64,000 nt of DNA from Hymenobacter oligotrophus (GCF_003574965.1 NZ_CP032317.1:2542001-2606000), one strand, 5' to 3'. Positions 41,859 through 50,750 are shown, numbered from the stretch's first letter. Notes: generated by a model not told the origin, from the letters alone. Made by a program: numbers and translations.

Positions 41859-42425
41859 ATGAGAAAAGTAGTTGTATCGGAGTTTCTGACCCTCGACGGC
41901 GTAATGGAAGAACCCCGCTGGACGCTCGAGTACTTCGGCGAGGAAGAAGGCCAGTTTAAGCTGCACGAAATGATGACTGCCGACGACCTCCTGCTTGGCC
42001 GCGTTACCTACGAGGGCTTTGCTGCCGCCTGGCCCAGCCGCACCGACGAAGACGGCTACGCCGAGCGCATCAATACCATGCCCAAGCACCTAGTAACCAC
42101 CACGCTTACCGAAGGCCCCTGGCAGAACACGCACATCGTTGCTGCCGATAACCTAGCGGAGTACGTTACGCGCCTGAAGCAGCAGCCCGGCCAGGATATT
42201 TTGGTGTTCGGCAGCGGCCAACTGGTGCAAACCCTGATGCAACACAACCTCGTGGACGAATTCCGCCTGATGGTGTTTCCGCTGGTGGTAGGCAAAGGCC
42301 AGCGCCTGTTTCAGGAAGGCAGCACCGCCAACCTAAAGCTGGTCAGCTCAAAAGCGCACCCCTCAGGCGTAACCGTGCTCACCTACGCCCCGGCTCCGAA
42401 GAAGGAAGAAGCTAACCAAGATTAA
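41859..42425 (+). CDS. Dihydrofolate reductase-like (RibD C-terminal domain) protein
   Basis: The 188-residue product belongs to the COG0262/RibD-C family of NADPH-dependent reductases, seen in KVVVSEFLTLDGVMEEPRW, DDLLLGRVTYEGFAAAWP, ILVFGSGQLVQTLMQHNLVDEFRLMVFPLVVGKGQRLF. Stand-alone members are common and of unknown substrate. It is cytosolic. It follows the DoxX-like gene by 48 bases and may be cotranscribed with it under the GlxA-type regulator. It is followed by a large palindromic repeat. Confidence 0.88.
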   Translation: MRKVVVSEFLTLDGVMEEPRWTLEYFGEEEGQFKLHEMMTADDLLLGRVTYEGFAAAWPSRTDEDGYAERINTMPKHLVTTTLTEGPWQNTHIVAADNLAEYVTRLKQQPGQDILVFGSGQLVQTLMQHNLVDEFRLMVFPLVVGKGQRLFQEGSTANLKLVSSKAHPSGVTVLTYAPAPKKEEANQD

Positions 42426-42428
42426 AGC

Positions 42429-42704
42429 TACCAGCTAGCGCTAGTTCCACTCCTCAGATGAATTCCGCGCATCGAGCGGCGTGGGCTAGGGGTGGTTGGA
42501 TAGCCGTTGTTTACGCTGTCATCCTGAGGCGTTAGCCGAAGGACCTTCTCACGCCAGGTTGTATTTACTATCTCTCGTGATAAGGTCCTTCGGCTAACGC
42601 CTCAGGATGACAGACGGGTTTAGCTTTAATTCTAGCCTTTCAACCACCCCTAGCCCACGCCGCTCCAGGCGCGGAATTCATCTGAGGAGTGGAACTAGCT
42701 GGTA
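42429..42704. repeat. Nested palindromic element of about 275 bases
   Basis: Three perfect inverted-repeat pairs are nested around one centre: 42441-42470 with 42669-42698 (30 bases), 42478-42498 with 42641-42661 (21 bases), and 42516-42547 with 42582-42613 (32 bases). Outside them TACCAGCTAG (42429-42438) pairs with CTAGCTGGTA (42695-42704). The innermost pair is a motif (CCTGAGGCGTTAGCCGAAGG) of the kind seen as dispersed repeats in this genus. It lies between convergent genes and encodes no protein. Between it and 42840 a further related fragment is present. Confidence 0.9.
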
Positions 42705-42840
42705 ACCCGTTAACAACATTGGTGCACTACAGCCGGACAACGAAGCGGGAGAAATGCTTGGCTACGCCGACCTACGGTTCGGCAAGCTCAGCAGGACGGT
42801 CTTCTAAAATTGTCGGTGCCATGTCTAATTCCCAGGTCGG

Positions 42841-44070
42841 CTACTCAGCCAAAAACTCCTGTAGCGCCGCTTTGAACTGCTCTATTTCTTCGGCGGTGTT
42901 GTACGGCGCCAGGCCAATGCGCACCCAGCCGCCCTGCGGGCCTACTTCCAGCTTATCGGCCAAAGTGGAGGCGTAGAAGTGCCCATCGGCAATGCACATG
43001 TGGTGGCGCTTGGCAAACCAAGCGGCTACTTCGCGGGAGTTGCGGCCTTCGATGGTAAATGCCAGCGTAGGCGTTTTGCGCGTGCCAGCCGGCGCGCGGT
43101 ACAAGCGCACCTGCGGCACCGACAGCAAAAAGCGTTCGAGCTCCTGGGCCAGTTCCTGCTCGTAGGCATCAATGGCCTCGAGGCCCGCGCGCAGCCGCTC
43201 CTTGCGGGTGCTGCCCTCACCTAGGGCCTGCACAAACTCCAGCGCGCCGATAAGCCCGGCAATGCCTTCGTGGTTTTGGGTGCCGGTTTCGAGCTTGTGC
43301 GGAATGTCGGTGGGCGCGGGTGCCAGCTTATACACCGCCAGCTTCTCGAACAGCTCGGCCGAAACAACCGCCACGCCTAGGTGCGGCCCAAAAAACTTGT
43401 AGGCCGAGCACAGCAGCACATCGGCACCTAGGGTCCGAAAGTCGATGGGCAAGTGCGGCACGGCGTGCACGGCATCGACCACTGTGAGGGCGCCAACCTC
43501 CTTGGCGCGGGCAATGATGCGCTCTACGGGCGTAACCGTGCCCGTCACGTTCGACGACATGCCCACGGCTACCAGCTTGGTACGTTCGTTTACCAGGGTG
43601 CCTAGGTCGTCGAGCTCCAGGGTATAGGTTTCGGGGCTGACGGGGATAAACCGCACCACGGCGCCGCGGTCTTTGGCCAGCGTCACCCACGGGTCGACGT
43701 TGGCGCGGTGGTCAAGCTCGGTTACCAACACTTCGTCGCCGGGGTTGATGAAGCCGGCCAGGCCGCGCGCAATGGCAAAGGCCAGTGAGGTCATGTTCTG
43801 ACCAAAGGCCACCTCTTGTGGTTCGCAGTTCAGCAAATCGGCTACGGCTTGGCGGCCTTCGTCGAGCAGGGCATCGGTGCCTACGCTTGTCGGGAAAGTG
43901 CCGTGCAGGTTGGCCATGCCGCCCGTGATGTAGGCCACCATGGCATCAAGGGCCTGCCGCGACATTTGCGTGCCACCGGGCCCATCGAAGAAGATGTAGG
44001 GCGGACGGATGGCATTGGGCTGCAGGGCCGGAAAGTGCGAACGAATGCTGAGGATGGATGCGTGGGTCAT
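42841..44070 (-). CDS. Class V aminotransferase, cysteine desulfurase-like
   Basis: The 409-residue protein is a fold-type I PLP enzyme of the cysteine desulfurase-like subgroup. It contains TELDHRANVDPW, VDAVHAVPHLPIDF and the PLP lysine in LLCSAYKFFGPHLG. The C-terminal part with RHHMCIADGHFYASTL contains a Cys near the position used by IscS/SufS, but loop length differs, so true desulfurase activity is uncertain; a selenocysteine lyase or other beta-elimination is possible. Its start overlaps the stop of the upstream class IV aminotransferase gene by four bases (ATGA on the minus strand). Confidence 0.88.
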   Translation of the reverse strand: MTHASILSIRSHFPALQPNAIRPPYIFFDGPGGTQMSRQALDAMVAYITGGMANLHGTFPTSVGTDALLDEGRQAVADLLNCEPQEVAFGQNMTSLAFAIARGLAGFINPGDEVLVTELDHRANVDPWVTLAKDRGAVVRFIPVSPETYTLELDDLGTLVNERTKLVAVGMSSNVTGTVTPVERIIARAKEVGALTVVDAVHAVPHLPIDFRTLGADVLLCSAYKFFGPHLGVAVVSAELFEKLAVYKLAPAPTDIPHKLETGTQNHEGIAGLIGALEFVQALGEGSTRKERLRAGLEAIDAYEQELAQELERFLLSVPQVRLYRAPAGTRKTPTLAFTIEGRNSREVAAWFAKRHHMCIADGHFYASTLADKLEVGPQGGWVRIGLAPYNTAEEIEQFKAALQEFLAE

Positions 44071-44921
44071 GCGTAGGATTGCGTCAGCTGCTGTTGTTCG
44101 AGCTGCGTGAGGGCGTGAAGTAAATCGAGGGTGACGCGGCCGGGCTGGCCGCTGCCAATTACGTGGTCGTCGAGCTGCACTACGGGCATTACCAGCTTGG
44201 TGGTGCTCGTCAGGAACGCCTCTTTGGCCTGGCGCACGTCGTGCAGGGTTACGGGGCCTTCCTCAATGCGGTACGGCCGCCCCGACAGACCTAGGATGTT
44301 GCGCCGCGTAATGCCGCCGAGCACGTTGGCGGCGGGCGTAACCACGGTATCGTCGGGCCGCACGATGAAGAAGTTGGCGCGCGGAAACTCCGTTACCGAA
44401 CCTTGCTGATGGTACAGCACCTCGTCGGCACCTAGGGCTTGCAGCCGCTTCAGCAGCCGAATACCCATGCTGTAGTTGATGGTTTTGGCTGCCGGAAACT
44501 CGCGCACGTACTCGTGGCTGATGATCCGCAGCCCACGCGCCAACTGCTCGGGCGTGGGCAGCGCGATGGGCTGCTGCGTGATGATGAGGTTGGCCTGGGC
44601 GGGCGGCTCGTAGCCGCTGCTGGAGTACCCACCCGTGAGCAGCAGCTTGATGCCCGACAGCGGCAGGTTGTTGCGGCCGATGAGCTGCCGCAGTACCGCC
44701 TCCAGTTCGGGCCGCGGCAGCGGCACGGCTAGCTCCATCAGCTCAGCCGATTGGTAGAAACGGTCGAGGTAATAGTCGAGAAACAGCGGGTGGCCGTCTT
44801 GCACCTTCAGGAAATCGAAGATGCCGTAGCCGCGCTGAATGGCTAGGTCGCTGACGTGCAAAAAGGCCTGATCGAGCGGCACAAAATCGCCGCGCAGGTA
44901 TGCGTAGGGAGCCGGGTTCAT
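44067..44921 (-). CDS. Class IV aminotransferase (branched-chain or D-amino-acid type)
   Basis: The 284-residue protein belongs to fold-type IV PLP aminotransferases: FLHVSDLAIQRGYGIFDFLKV at the N-terminus, the PLP lysine in AAKTINYSMGIRLLK, and the PLP phosphate region VTEFPRANFFIVRPDDTVVTPAANVLGGITRRNIL. This family includes IlvE, D-alanine aminotransferase and aminodeoxychorismate lyase; the sequence does not decide between them. It is the first gene of a two-gene operon with the cysteine-desulfurase-like enzyme, and the two may act on related amino acids. The divergent neighbour is a dipeptidase. Confidence 0.88.
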   Translation of the reverse strand: MNPAPYAYLRGDFVPLDQAFLHVSDLAIQRGYGIFDFLKVQDGHPLFLDYYLDRFYQSAELMELAVPLPRPELEAVLRQLIGRNNLPLSGIKLLLTGGYSSSGYEPPAQANLIITQQPIALPTPEQLARGLRIISHEYVREFPAAKTINYSMGIRLLKRLQALGADEVLYHQQGSVTEFPRANFFIVRPDDTVVTPAANVLGGITRRNILGLSGRPYRIEEGPVTLHDVRQAKEAFLTSTTKLVMPVVQLDDHVIGSGQPGRVTLDLLHALTQLEQQQLTQSYA

Positions 44922-45030
44922 GGGCGAGGTAGCAAGCGCCGGAAGTTACGGCCGTTCGGCCGAACCCCGTAGCGAAACCAGTGGCATTTGCTACCTTGGG
45001 CGGGCCCCTTGCCACCAAAGTCACCGCGCC

Positions 45031-46290
45031 ATGCGTTACCGTTTTTGCTGCCCCGCCGCCCTGCTGGGCGCGGCCCTTAGCCTAAGTGCCGCGGCGCAAC
45101 CCACCAAGTCAGACGCGCAAGCGCGCAAGCTGCACGAGCAGGTTTTCACGGTGGACACCCACGCCGATACGCCGATGAACCTGGTGAAGCCGGGCTTCGA
45201 CCTGACCAAGGACAACGACCCGGCCGAAGCCAAGCTCGACTTGCCGAAACTGAAGCGTGGCGGGCTCGATGCCGTATTTTGGGCCGTGTACATGGGCCAG
45301 GGGCCGCGCACGCCCGCGGGCAACGCCGCCGCCAAGCAAGAGGCACTCCGGATTTTCGAGGCTATCCACGCGGCCATAAAAGCACACCCCACCGAGCTAG
45401 CCCTAGCCACCACGCCTGCCGAGGGCGTGCGCATTCGCAAAGCCGGGCAACGGGCCATTTTTATCGGCATCGAAAACGGTTACCCCATGGGCCGCGACCT
45501 GGGCCTGCTGCAGCAGTACTACAACCTAGGGGCCCGGTACATGACGCTGTGCCACGGCACCAACAACGACCTCTGCGACTCGGCTACCGACCCCACCGGC
45601 CCCGAGTACCAAGGCCTGAGCCCCCTAGGTGTGCAAGCCGTAGCCGAGATGAACCGGCTGGGCATGATGGTGGATATTTCGCACACCTCCGACTCCACGT
45701 TCTACGATGTGCTGCGCGTGTCGAAAGCGCCCATTATTGCCTCGCACTCGGCGGCGCGGGCCATCAGCAACGTACCCCGCAACCTCTCCGACGACATGCT
45801 GCGCGCCCTGGCCAAGCACGGCGGCGTGGTGCAGCTCAGCTTGTTTAGCCCCTACGTGCGCCCCCTGCCGCCCGATGCCGCGCGCGATGCGGCCGTGCAG
45901 GCTTTTAATGCCAAGTGGAAGATCAAGAACTTCCTGAACGTGTACAGCCTGCCCGAGCCGGAGCAAAAGCAAGCCTTGGCCGAAATGGACGAGCTGAGCA
46001 AGCGCTTTCCGGTGCCGCTGGCCACCGTGCAGGACGCCGCCAACCAAATCGACCACATTGTGCGCGTGGCCGGCATCGACCACGTAGGCATCGGCGGGGA
46101 TTTTGACGGCGGCACCGAGCTCGACGGCTTGCGCGACGTAGGCGAGTACCCCAACCTCACCATCGAGCTGGTGCGCCGCGGCTATTCGCGGCGCGACATC
46201 GAGAAGATTTGGAGCGGCAACCTGTTCCGGGTAATGCGCGCCGCCGAAAAAGCCCGCTCGGCCGCGCCGGCCGCTGCCGCCGGCAAGTAG
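45031..46290 (+). CDS. Exported M19 membrane-type dipeptidase
   Basis: The 419-residue protein has a signal peptide (CCPAALLGAALSLSAAA-Q) and the zinc-binding pattern of renal-type dipeptidases: VDTHADTPMN, FIGIENGYP, CHGTNNDLCDS, MVDISHTSDST, IASHSAARAI and DHVGIGGDFDGG. It would hydrolyse dipeptides, possibly with D-amino acids, in the periplasm. A stretch TACCTTGG at 44992-44999 is one base away from the -7 consensus. The start at 45031 opens the signal peptide; the longest frame adds 37 residues that do not fit. The gene is divergent from two amino-acid-metabolising enzymes, a plausible functional link. Confidence 0.93.
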   Translation: MRYRFCCPAALLGAALSLSAAAQPTKSDAQARKLHEQVFTVDTHADTPMNLVKPGFDLTKDNDPAEAKLDLPKLKRGGLDAVFWAVYMGQGPRTPAGNAAAKQEALRIFEAIHAAIKAHPTELALATTPAEGVRIRKAGQRAIFIGIENGYPMGRDLGLLQQYYNLGARYMTLCHGTNNDLCDSATDPTGPEYQGLSPLGVQAVAEMNRLGMMVDISHTSDSTFYDVLRVSKAPIIASHSAARAISNVPRNLSDDMLRALAKHGGVVQLSLFSPYVRPLPPDAARDAAVQAFNAKWKIKNFLNVYSLPEPEQKQALAEMDELSKRFPVPLATVQDAANQIDHIVRVAGIDHVGIGGDFDGGTELDGLRDVGEYPNLTIELVRRGYSRRDIEKIWSGNLFRVMRAAEKARSAAPAAAAGK

Positions 46291-46331
46291 CCCGCGGGGC
46301 ACCTAGGGCGCAGCAGCGCCCGCGGGCGGGG

Positions 46332-46733
46332 CTACGCTTGCTGCTGCAGCCAGTCGTAGGCCGAGGCCAGGTCGTCGAAGGCGGCTACCACGGGGTCGGT
46401 TAGCAGCACGTGCAGCCGATCAAAGGTTTCGCGCCCGATGATGTAGTGCTGCGAGTACACCCACGCCACGTAGCGCAGGCCCACGTTGCGCACGGTGGGC
46501 AACCACTCGGTTAGGGCCCACTGCACGGCTTCTTGGTTGGGGTGCACCACCTGCGAAATATCGCAGAGCACCTTCTGGGTGTTGTCTTCGCGCAATACCT
46601 GCCCGATTATGGCGCAGCTTTCCTGCACTTGCGCCAGGGTAGGCGCGCCATACCACTCGAGGTACAGCCAATCCGTGAATTCGTCGTGCGAAAGAGCAAG
46701 CACCGGGGTTTCGTGAAGCAGGCGGGTAACCAT
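46332..46733 (-). CDS. STAS/SpoIIAA-like protein, paralogue 1
   Basis: The 133-residue protein shares a pattern with three others in this window (50837, 53537, 56302): a WLYLEWYG strand near the start, a helix with a conserved LxxxxxQKVLCDIS-type strand, a Trp-rich middle (VQWALTEWLPTVRNVGLRYVAWVYS) and a final DDLASAYDWLQ helix. The alternating strand/helix order fits a STAS or SpoIIAA-like fold, used in signalling by protein binding. There is no signal peptide. A -7 element is 40 bases upstream of the ATG at 46733. The function and partners are unknown. Confidence 0.8.
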   Translation of the reverse strand: MVTRLLHETPVLALSHDEFTDWLYLEWYGAPTLAQVQESCAIIGQVLREDNTQKVLCDISQVVHPNQEAVQWALTEWLPTVRNVGLRYVAWVYSQHYIIGRETFDRLHVLLTDPVVAAFDDLASAYDWLQQQA

Positions 46734-46772
46734 GTACTGTGCGGCTTAAGTACGCGTTGGCGGAGCGGGCCG

Positions 46773-46780
46773 CAAAAATA
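46773..46780 (-). promoter_or_regulatory. -7 element TATTTTTG for STAS-like paralogue 1
   Basis: TATTTTTG on the minus strand fits TAnnTTTG and lies 39 bases before the ATG. Confidence 0.6.
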
Positions 46781-46861
46781 TGATTTTATAACTATTTGAC
46801 CATGAAAATATTACAACCACCTATTATTTGGTTAGCGTGTGGCGCCTTCTGCTTGGTACCC

Positions 46862-46904
46862 GCCACCAAAAAGCCCCGGCGGGTGGCCGGGGCTTTTTGG
46901 TGGC
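46862..46904. terminator. Strong bidirectional terminator
   Basis: A 19-base perfect stem (46862-46880 with 46886-46904) with a 5-base loop contains A and T runs flanking a GCCCCGG core. It ends the minus-strand gene at 46934-47236 and would also stop plus-strand transcripts. Confidence 0.9.
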
Positions 46905-46933
46905 GCGCTGTACTTGGGGTTGCGCAAGGCAGT

Positions 46934-47236
46934 TTAGGCCACGTTGGCCAGCCACGTTACCTTAAAAAAGCGCCGGTGCACCTCCAGGGCGCGCCAGAGA
47001 GCGTGGCGCACGGCCTCGGCCCCCACGGCGCGGGTAAGGCTGATGTCGTGGCGAAAAAACTGATCGGCCAGCCAGCGGGCGGTACGGGCGGTGCCCCACG
47101 ATGCCCACAGCGGGTAGGGCAAATCCCAGCGCCAGGGCACATCCACACCGGGCTCTGGCTGTACCAGGAGGCAAATTTCGGCTACGGAACCACTGGTTTC
47201 TATAAAAGCGCGGACGCGGGAGGTTGAAGGAGTCAT
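46934..47236 (-). CDS. Hypothetical 100-residue protein
   Basis: The product starts MTPSTSRVRAFIETSGSV and contains a Trp-rich part (VPWRWDLPYPLWASWGTARTARWLADQF) and a helical end. I do not recognise it. It is favoured over the opposite-strand frame (46796-47227) because a perfect terminator follows its stop within 30 bases in the correct orientation and its residue composition is that of a folded protein. No promoter element is clear. There is no signal peptide. Confidence 0.5.
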   Translation of the reverse strand: MTPSTSRVRAFIETSGSVAEICLLVQPEPGVDVPWRWDLPYPLWASWGTARTARWLADQFFRHDISLTRAVGAEAVRHALWRALEVHRRFFKVTWLANVA

Positions 47237-47696
47237 GGTTGGGGAGCAATGAACGGCAGATTAGAACGAAGCGCCGAACGGGCATAGGTGCCTGGGCCGG
47301 CCACCGCTGCTTCAACAAAGCAGGGCATTCGGCTGGAACTACTCACCGCATTCGGCTTGCACAGTCCAATGACTGGCTACGCCCGCCCAGCCCCACCGAC
47401 GAGGCTGTTTGGGCACCCGGCTGGGCCACGGGGGCAAATTCCCGCAGGCCATCGGGAACGATTGTACGCAACCAACGCACTCTAGGCTACGCATTTGCGC
47501 ATATTTTCGGCAAATACTCACCGCGGCCCTGGCTACCAGCGGTTGCGCTTGCTGCCCCGGCCCTTCGGCAAAGGCTGTCAGCTAGGCACCTAGGTTTTGT
47601 ACAAGCTCAACCATTGCGCCACCCCCCAAAGGCACACCGGCCGCCCGCTGGGCAGCGGGCGGCCGGTGGTTGCGCGGCAGGCTACGCGGCGGTTGG
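47237..47696. other. Gene-free stretch of about 460 bases
   Basis: No supported gene is present. A plus-strand frame of 158 codons (47224-47700) has no family features and a skewed composition. The region holds one CCTAGG site near 47589 and the hairpin at 47639-47664. Confidence 0.5.
47639..47664 (-). terminator. Terminator-like hairpin after the DsbA-family gene
   Basis: GGCCGCCCGCT (47639-47649) pairs perfectly with AGCGGGCGGCC (47654-47664) around a 4-base loop, 33 bases after the stop of the minus-strand oxidoreductase gene. Confidence 0.65.
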
Positions 47697-48401
47697 TTAG
47701 CAGGCGCCGTCGGGGCCGCAGGCGGGGCCGTCGGCCAGGGGCACCACGGCCTTGGGCGCAGCGGGCTTAAACTCTTCGTGCACTTTCTCGAGCACTTCCC
47801 GGAAAAGCTCGGTGGGCTGCGCGCCCGATACGGCGTACTTGTCGTTGAACACAAAGAACGGCACGCCGCGCACGCCAATTTGCTGGGCCTGGTACTCGTC
47901 GTAGCGCACCTCCTGGGCAAACGCATCCGATGCCAGCGTGCGGCTTACCTCCTCGGCCTCGAGGCCCAGCTCGGCACCTAGGGTTTGCAGGGTGGCCACG
48001 TCGTCGATGTTCAGGCCTTCTTCGAGGTAGGCCTTAAACAGGCGCTCCTTGGCGGCATCCTGCCGGCCGTGCTGCGCGGCCAGGTGCACCAGCCGGTGCG
48101 CCCGAAAGGTGTTGGCCGGCACGGCAATATCAAAGTTGAAAGCGAGGCCCACCTCGGCGGCGTTCTGCGTCATATCGGCGCACATTTGGCGGGCCCAGGC
48201 CTCGGAGCGGCCGTATTTGGCGGCCAAGCGGCCGTACAGCTGCTCGCCGGGGGCGGTTTGGGTGTTCGGGTCGAGCTCGAAGCTATGCCACACCACCTCT
48301 ACCTCGCGGGCGTGGGCAAATTGTTGCAGCGCCGCCTCAAAGCGGCGCTTGCCGATGTAACAGAACGGGCAAACGATATCGGACCAGATTTCTACTTTCA
48401 T
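47697..48401 (-). CDS. DsbA-family oxidoreductase (FrnE-like)
   Basis: The 234-residue protein has the thioredoxin-fold motif CPFC (Cys11 and Cys14 in DIVCPFCYIGKRRFE) with a large helical insert and the cis-Pro loop GVRGVPFFVFNDKYAVSGAQ. It lacks a signal peptide, so it is a cytosolic member of the FrnE/HCCA-isomerase-like branch, which acts in disulfide exchange or glutathione-linked chemistry. An extra Cys pair at the C-terminus (PACGPDGAC) is also typical of FrnE. The start MKVEIWSDIV at 48401 is the usual one. The gene is divergent from a DUF1905 gene. Confidence 0.9.
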   Translation of the reverse strand: MKVEIWSDIVCPFCYIGKRRFEAALQQFAHAREVEVVWHSFELDPNTQTAPGEQLYGRLAAKYGRSEAWARQMCADMTQNAAEVGLAFNFDIAVPANTFRAHRLVHLAAQHGRQDAAKERLFKAYLEEGLNIDDVATLQTLGAELGLEAEEVSRTLASDAFAQEVRYDEYQAQQIGVRGVPFFVFNDKYAVSGAQPTELFREVLEKVHEEFKPAAPKAVVPLADGPACGPDGAC

Positions 48402-48512
48402 CGCGTGGGGCAAAACGGTTTGGTGGCAATAAGCCAATTGCCGGCCGAAAAGTTTACTACCGCCACCTAGGGCAAGGGCAAACCGAGCCAGCAGGTGCTT
48501 ACCTTTCGGGCC

Positions 48513-49013
48513 ATGCAACCTACGTTCAGCTTCCGGGCGCGCCTGCAGCCCAACGGCCTCGGCTTCATGCCCATGCTCATCCTGATTGTGCCCGAAGAGG
48601 TGGTGGAAGGCCTAGGCGGCAAAAGCATAAAGCGCGTGGTGGGCACGCTCAACGGCTTTGCCATTCGGCGGGGCCTGCTGCCCATGCGCACCGGCGAGCG
48701 GTACCTGATGGTTAGCAAAGCCCTGCTCAAGCAAGCCAACCTGCAAGTCGGCGCCGAAGTGGACATCAGCCTAACCGCGGACCCCGACCCCAACCACGTA
48801 GACCTGCCCGAGGAGTTTGCCGAAGGCCTGGCCGAGTGGCCCGAAGCCGAGCAAGCTTTTGCCCGCCTTACGCCGGGCCGGCAGCGCAACCTGGCGCACT
48901 ACATTGGCACGGCTAAGCGCCCCGAAACGCGCATGCAACGCGTGCTGGGCGTGCTGCACCAATTGGCCACCGGCGGCAATCCGTTCCGGCCGCCCCAAAA
49001 CCAGATTGCCTGA
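48513..49013 (+). CDS. DUF1905/YdeI-type protein
   Basis: The 166-residue protein combines an N-terminal DUF1905 beta-barrel (FSFRARLQPNGLGFMPMLILIVPEEVVEGLGGKSIKRVVGTLNGFAIRRGLLP) with a C-terminal helical YdeI-like part (LAEWPEAEQAFARLTPGRQRNLAHYIGTAKRPETRMQRV). YdeI-type proteins are annotated as bacteriocin-protection or OmpD-associated, but a biochemical role is not known. It is cytosolic. A TACCTTTC stretch (one base from the -7 consensus) lies six bases before the ATG at 48513, which would give a nearly leaderless mRNA. Confidence 0.85.
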   Translation: MQPTFSFRARLQPNGLGFMPMLILIVPEEVVEGLGGKSIKRVVGTLNGFAIRRGLLPMRTGERYLMVSKALLKQANLQVGAEVDISLTADPDPNHVDLPEEFAEGLAEWPEAEQAFARLTPGRQRNLAHYIGTAKRPETRMQRVLGVLHQLATGGNPFRPPQNQIA

Positions 49014-49142
49014 GCGCCACAGGCGTTTTTAGCTATCCATCAGCTGGTTGACCGGCTCCAAACTTAACCTAAACACCACACCTGAGCAGTAACCTTGCGC
49101 CGGCGGGTGGGGTACACCCCACTCACCATCGCGTTGGGTGCC

Positions 49143-49418
49143 ATGAACCTACTGCTACTGTTTGGCTTGTTGGCGCTGTGCCTCTACGCCTTCCGCCATG
49201 GCGTCTGGAAGCGCGACCAATGGGCTGTTACGGGCCTGCCCAAGCCCGAACCTTCGGCCGCCGCCCGCTACCAACTCCGCGCGCCTCAGGCCTCGCCGCC
49301 AACCCGCCCCCACGACCCGCGCCTCAACTCGGTATTGCGCGACGGCTACCGCCCCCTTGCACCCGGGCCCGCACCCAGAAAACAGGCCGCACGGCCCGCG
49401 CCGGTACCGTTGGCCTAG
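49143..49418 (+). CDS. Small membrane-anchored hypothetical protein
   Basis: The 91-residue product has one N-terminal membrane helix (MNLLLLFGLLALCLYAFRHGVW) followed by a Pro/Ala/Arg-rich, probably disordered tail of about 65 residues. No family is recognised. A TAACCTTG at 49090-49097 is one base away from the -7 consensus. An upstream TTG start at 49095 would fall inside that element, so the ATG at 49143 is preferred. It could be a membrane-bound tether, but this is uncertain, and the gene call itself rests mainly on the clear membrane segment. Confidence 0.5.
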   Translation: MNLLLLFGLLALCLYAFRHGVWKRDQWAVTGLPKPEPSAAARYQLRAPQASPPTRPHDPRLNSVLRDGYRPLAPGPAPRKQAARPAPVPLA

Positions 49419-49559
49419 GTTGCTGCGCTTCGCGGAACCGCTTGGGGCAGGCTGCTTGCAACGGCACGCGCTCCCGGCAGCAAAACGCCCGGCGCCGCCA
49501 TACGTACCCTGTACTACGTGGCCGCACCACCCGTTTCTCTGTCGTTTGTTTCGTAGCGT

Positions 49560-50750
49560 ATGCTCTCTACCCCGTCGCCCGTTTTCCCCATCGAGCGGCT
49601 GCAAGCAGCCCTCGATGCCGCCCGCGTGGGCGTTTGGGAAATGCTACTGCCCGAACGCCGGCCCGTGTGGTCGGGCCAGTGCAAAGTGCTGTTCGGCTTT
49701 GCCCCCGATCAGGACATCACCTTCGAGCAGGTAGTGGCCGCCGTGCACCCGCAAGACCGCCCCCGCCTGCAGCAAGGCGTGGCCCAGGCCTGCGACCCGG
49801 CCGGTACCGGCCGCTACGAAAACGAATACCGCGTGCTCGAGCCCGGCTACCACGGCCAGGTTCGCTGGATTCGCTCGGTGGGCAGCGCCATATTCAACCC
49901 CGAGCGCACGGCCGCCGTGCGGCTCCAGGGCTTTTGCATCGACGTTACGGAAACCAAACAAACGGCCGAGCGCGCGCAACAGCACCTGCAGCAGTTCGAA
50001 TTTCTGGCCGAATCAATACCGGATATCCTGTGGGTGGCCCGGCCCGATGGCAGAATCACGTACTTAAACCACCAGTGGTCCGAGTACACGGGCGTTTCGT
50101 TGGAAGAAGGCCTCGAATGGGGCTGGGGCCCGGCCATGCACCCCGACGATTTGTCCACCACCATTGCGGCGCTCAACCGCTCGCTGCAATCGGGCCAGCC
50201 CTACGAAAAGGAGTTTCGGATGAAGTCGCGCACCGGCGAGTACCGCTGGTTTTTGGGCCGCGGCCTGCCCTTTACCGGCCCCGATGGCCACATTGTGCAG
50301 TGGTTTGGCACATGCACCGATGTGCACGAGCAACACACCCTGCGCGAGCAGCTCCAAGCCCGCGAGGCACAATTTCGGGCCATATCCAACTCCATCCCGC
50401 AATTGGCTTGGATGACCGAGCCTTCGGGCTACATTGTGTGGTACAACCAGCGCTGGTACGAGTACACCGGCACCACGCTCGAAGAAATGCAGGGCTGGGG
50501 CTGGGAAAAAGTGCACCACCCCGAGCACTACGAGCGCGTGTACCGGCGCTGGGAACAAGCCCTGCAAACCGGCGAACCGTGGCAGGATGTGTTTCCGCTG
50601 CGCAGCCGCACGGGCGAGTACCGTTGGTTTTTGTCGCAGGCGGCGCCTTTGCGCGATGCCGCCGGCAACATTACGCGCTGGTTTGGCACCAACACCGACA
50701 TTACCGATTTGCACCAGCTGCCTCGGCCCTACCACCTGCCGGCGTTGTAG
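49560..50750 (+). CDS. Triple PAS-domain protein without an output domain
   Basis: The 396-residue protein consists of three PAS/PAC units (about residues 10-135, 142-265 and 268-385). The second and third are nearly duplicates (PDGRITYLNHQWSEYTGVSLEE / PSGYIVWYNQRWYEYTGTTLEE; RTGEYRWFLGRGLPF / RTGEYRWFLSQAAPL). In related proteins a histidine kinase follows; here the protein ends 11 residues after the last PAC motif (NTDITDLHQL) and a STAS-like gene starts 86 bases later. There is no membrane segment. It may be a sensor acting through protein contact, perhaps with the neighbouring STAS-like protein, or the remainder of a kinase gene that lost its catalytic part. Confidence 0.87.
   Translation: MLSTPSPVFPIERLQAALDAARVGVWEMLLPERRPVWSGQCKVLFGFAPDQDITFEQVVAAVHPQDRPRLQQGVAQACDPAGTGRYENEYRVLEPGYHGQVRWIRSVGSAIFNPERTAAVRLQGFCIDVTETKQTAERAQQHLQQFEFLAESIPDILWVARPDGRITYLNHQWSEYTGVSLEEGLEWGWGPAMHPDDLSTTIAALNRSLQSGQPYEKEFRMKSRTGEYRWFLGRGLPFTGPDGHIVQWFGTCTDVHEQHTLREQLQAREAQFRAISNSIPQLAWMTEPSGYIVWYNQRWYEYTGTTLEEMQGWGWEKVHHPEHYERVYRRWEQALQTGEPWQDVFPLRSRTGEYRWFLSQAAPLRDAAGNITRWFGTNTDITDLHQLPRPYHLPAL

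Noticed and set aside
46796-47227. Plus-strand frame of 143 codons opposite the 100-residue gene
   Set aside because: It runs through a strong bidirectional terminator and is Gly/Pro-rich without recognisable structure.
47224-47700. Plus-strand frame of 158 codons
   Set aside because: No family features, poor composition, and it runs into the terminator of the oxidoreductase gene on the other strand.
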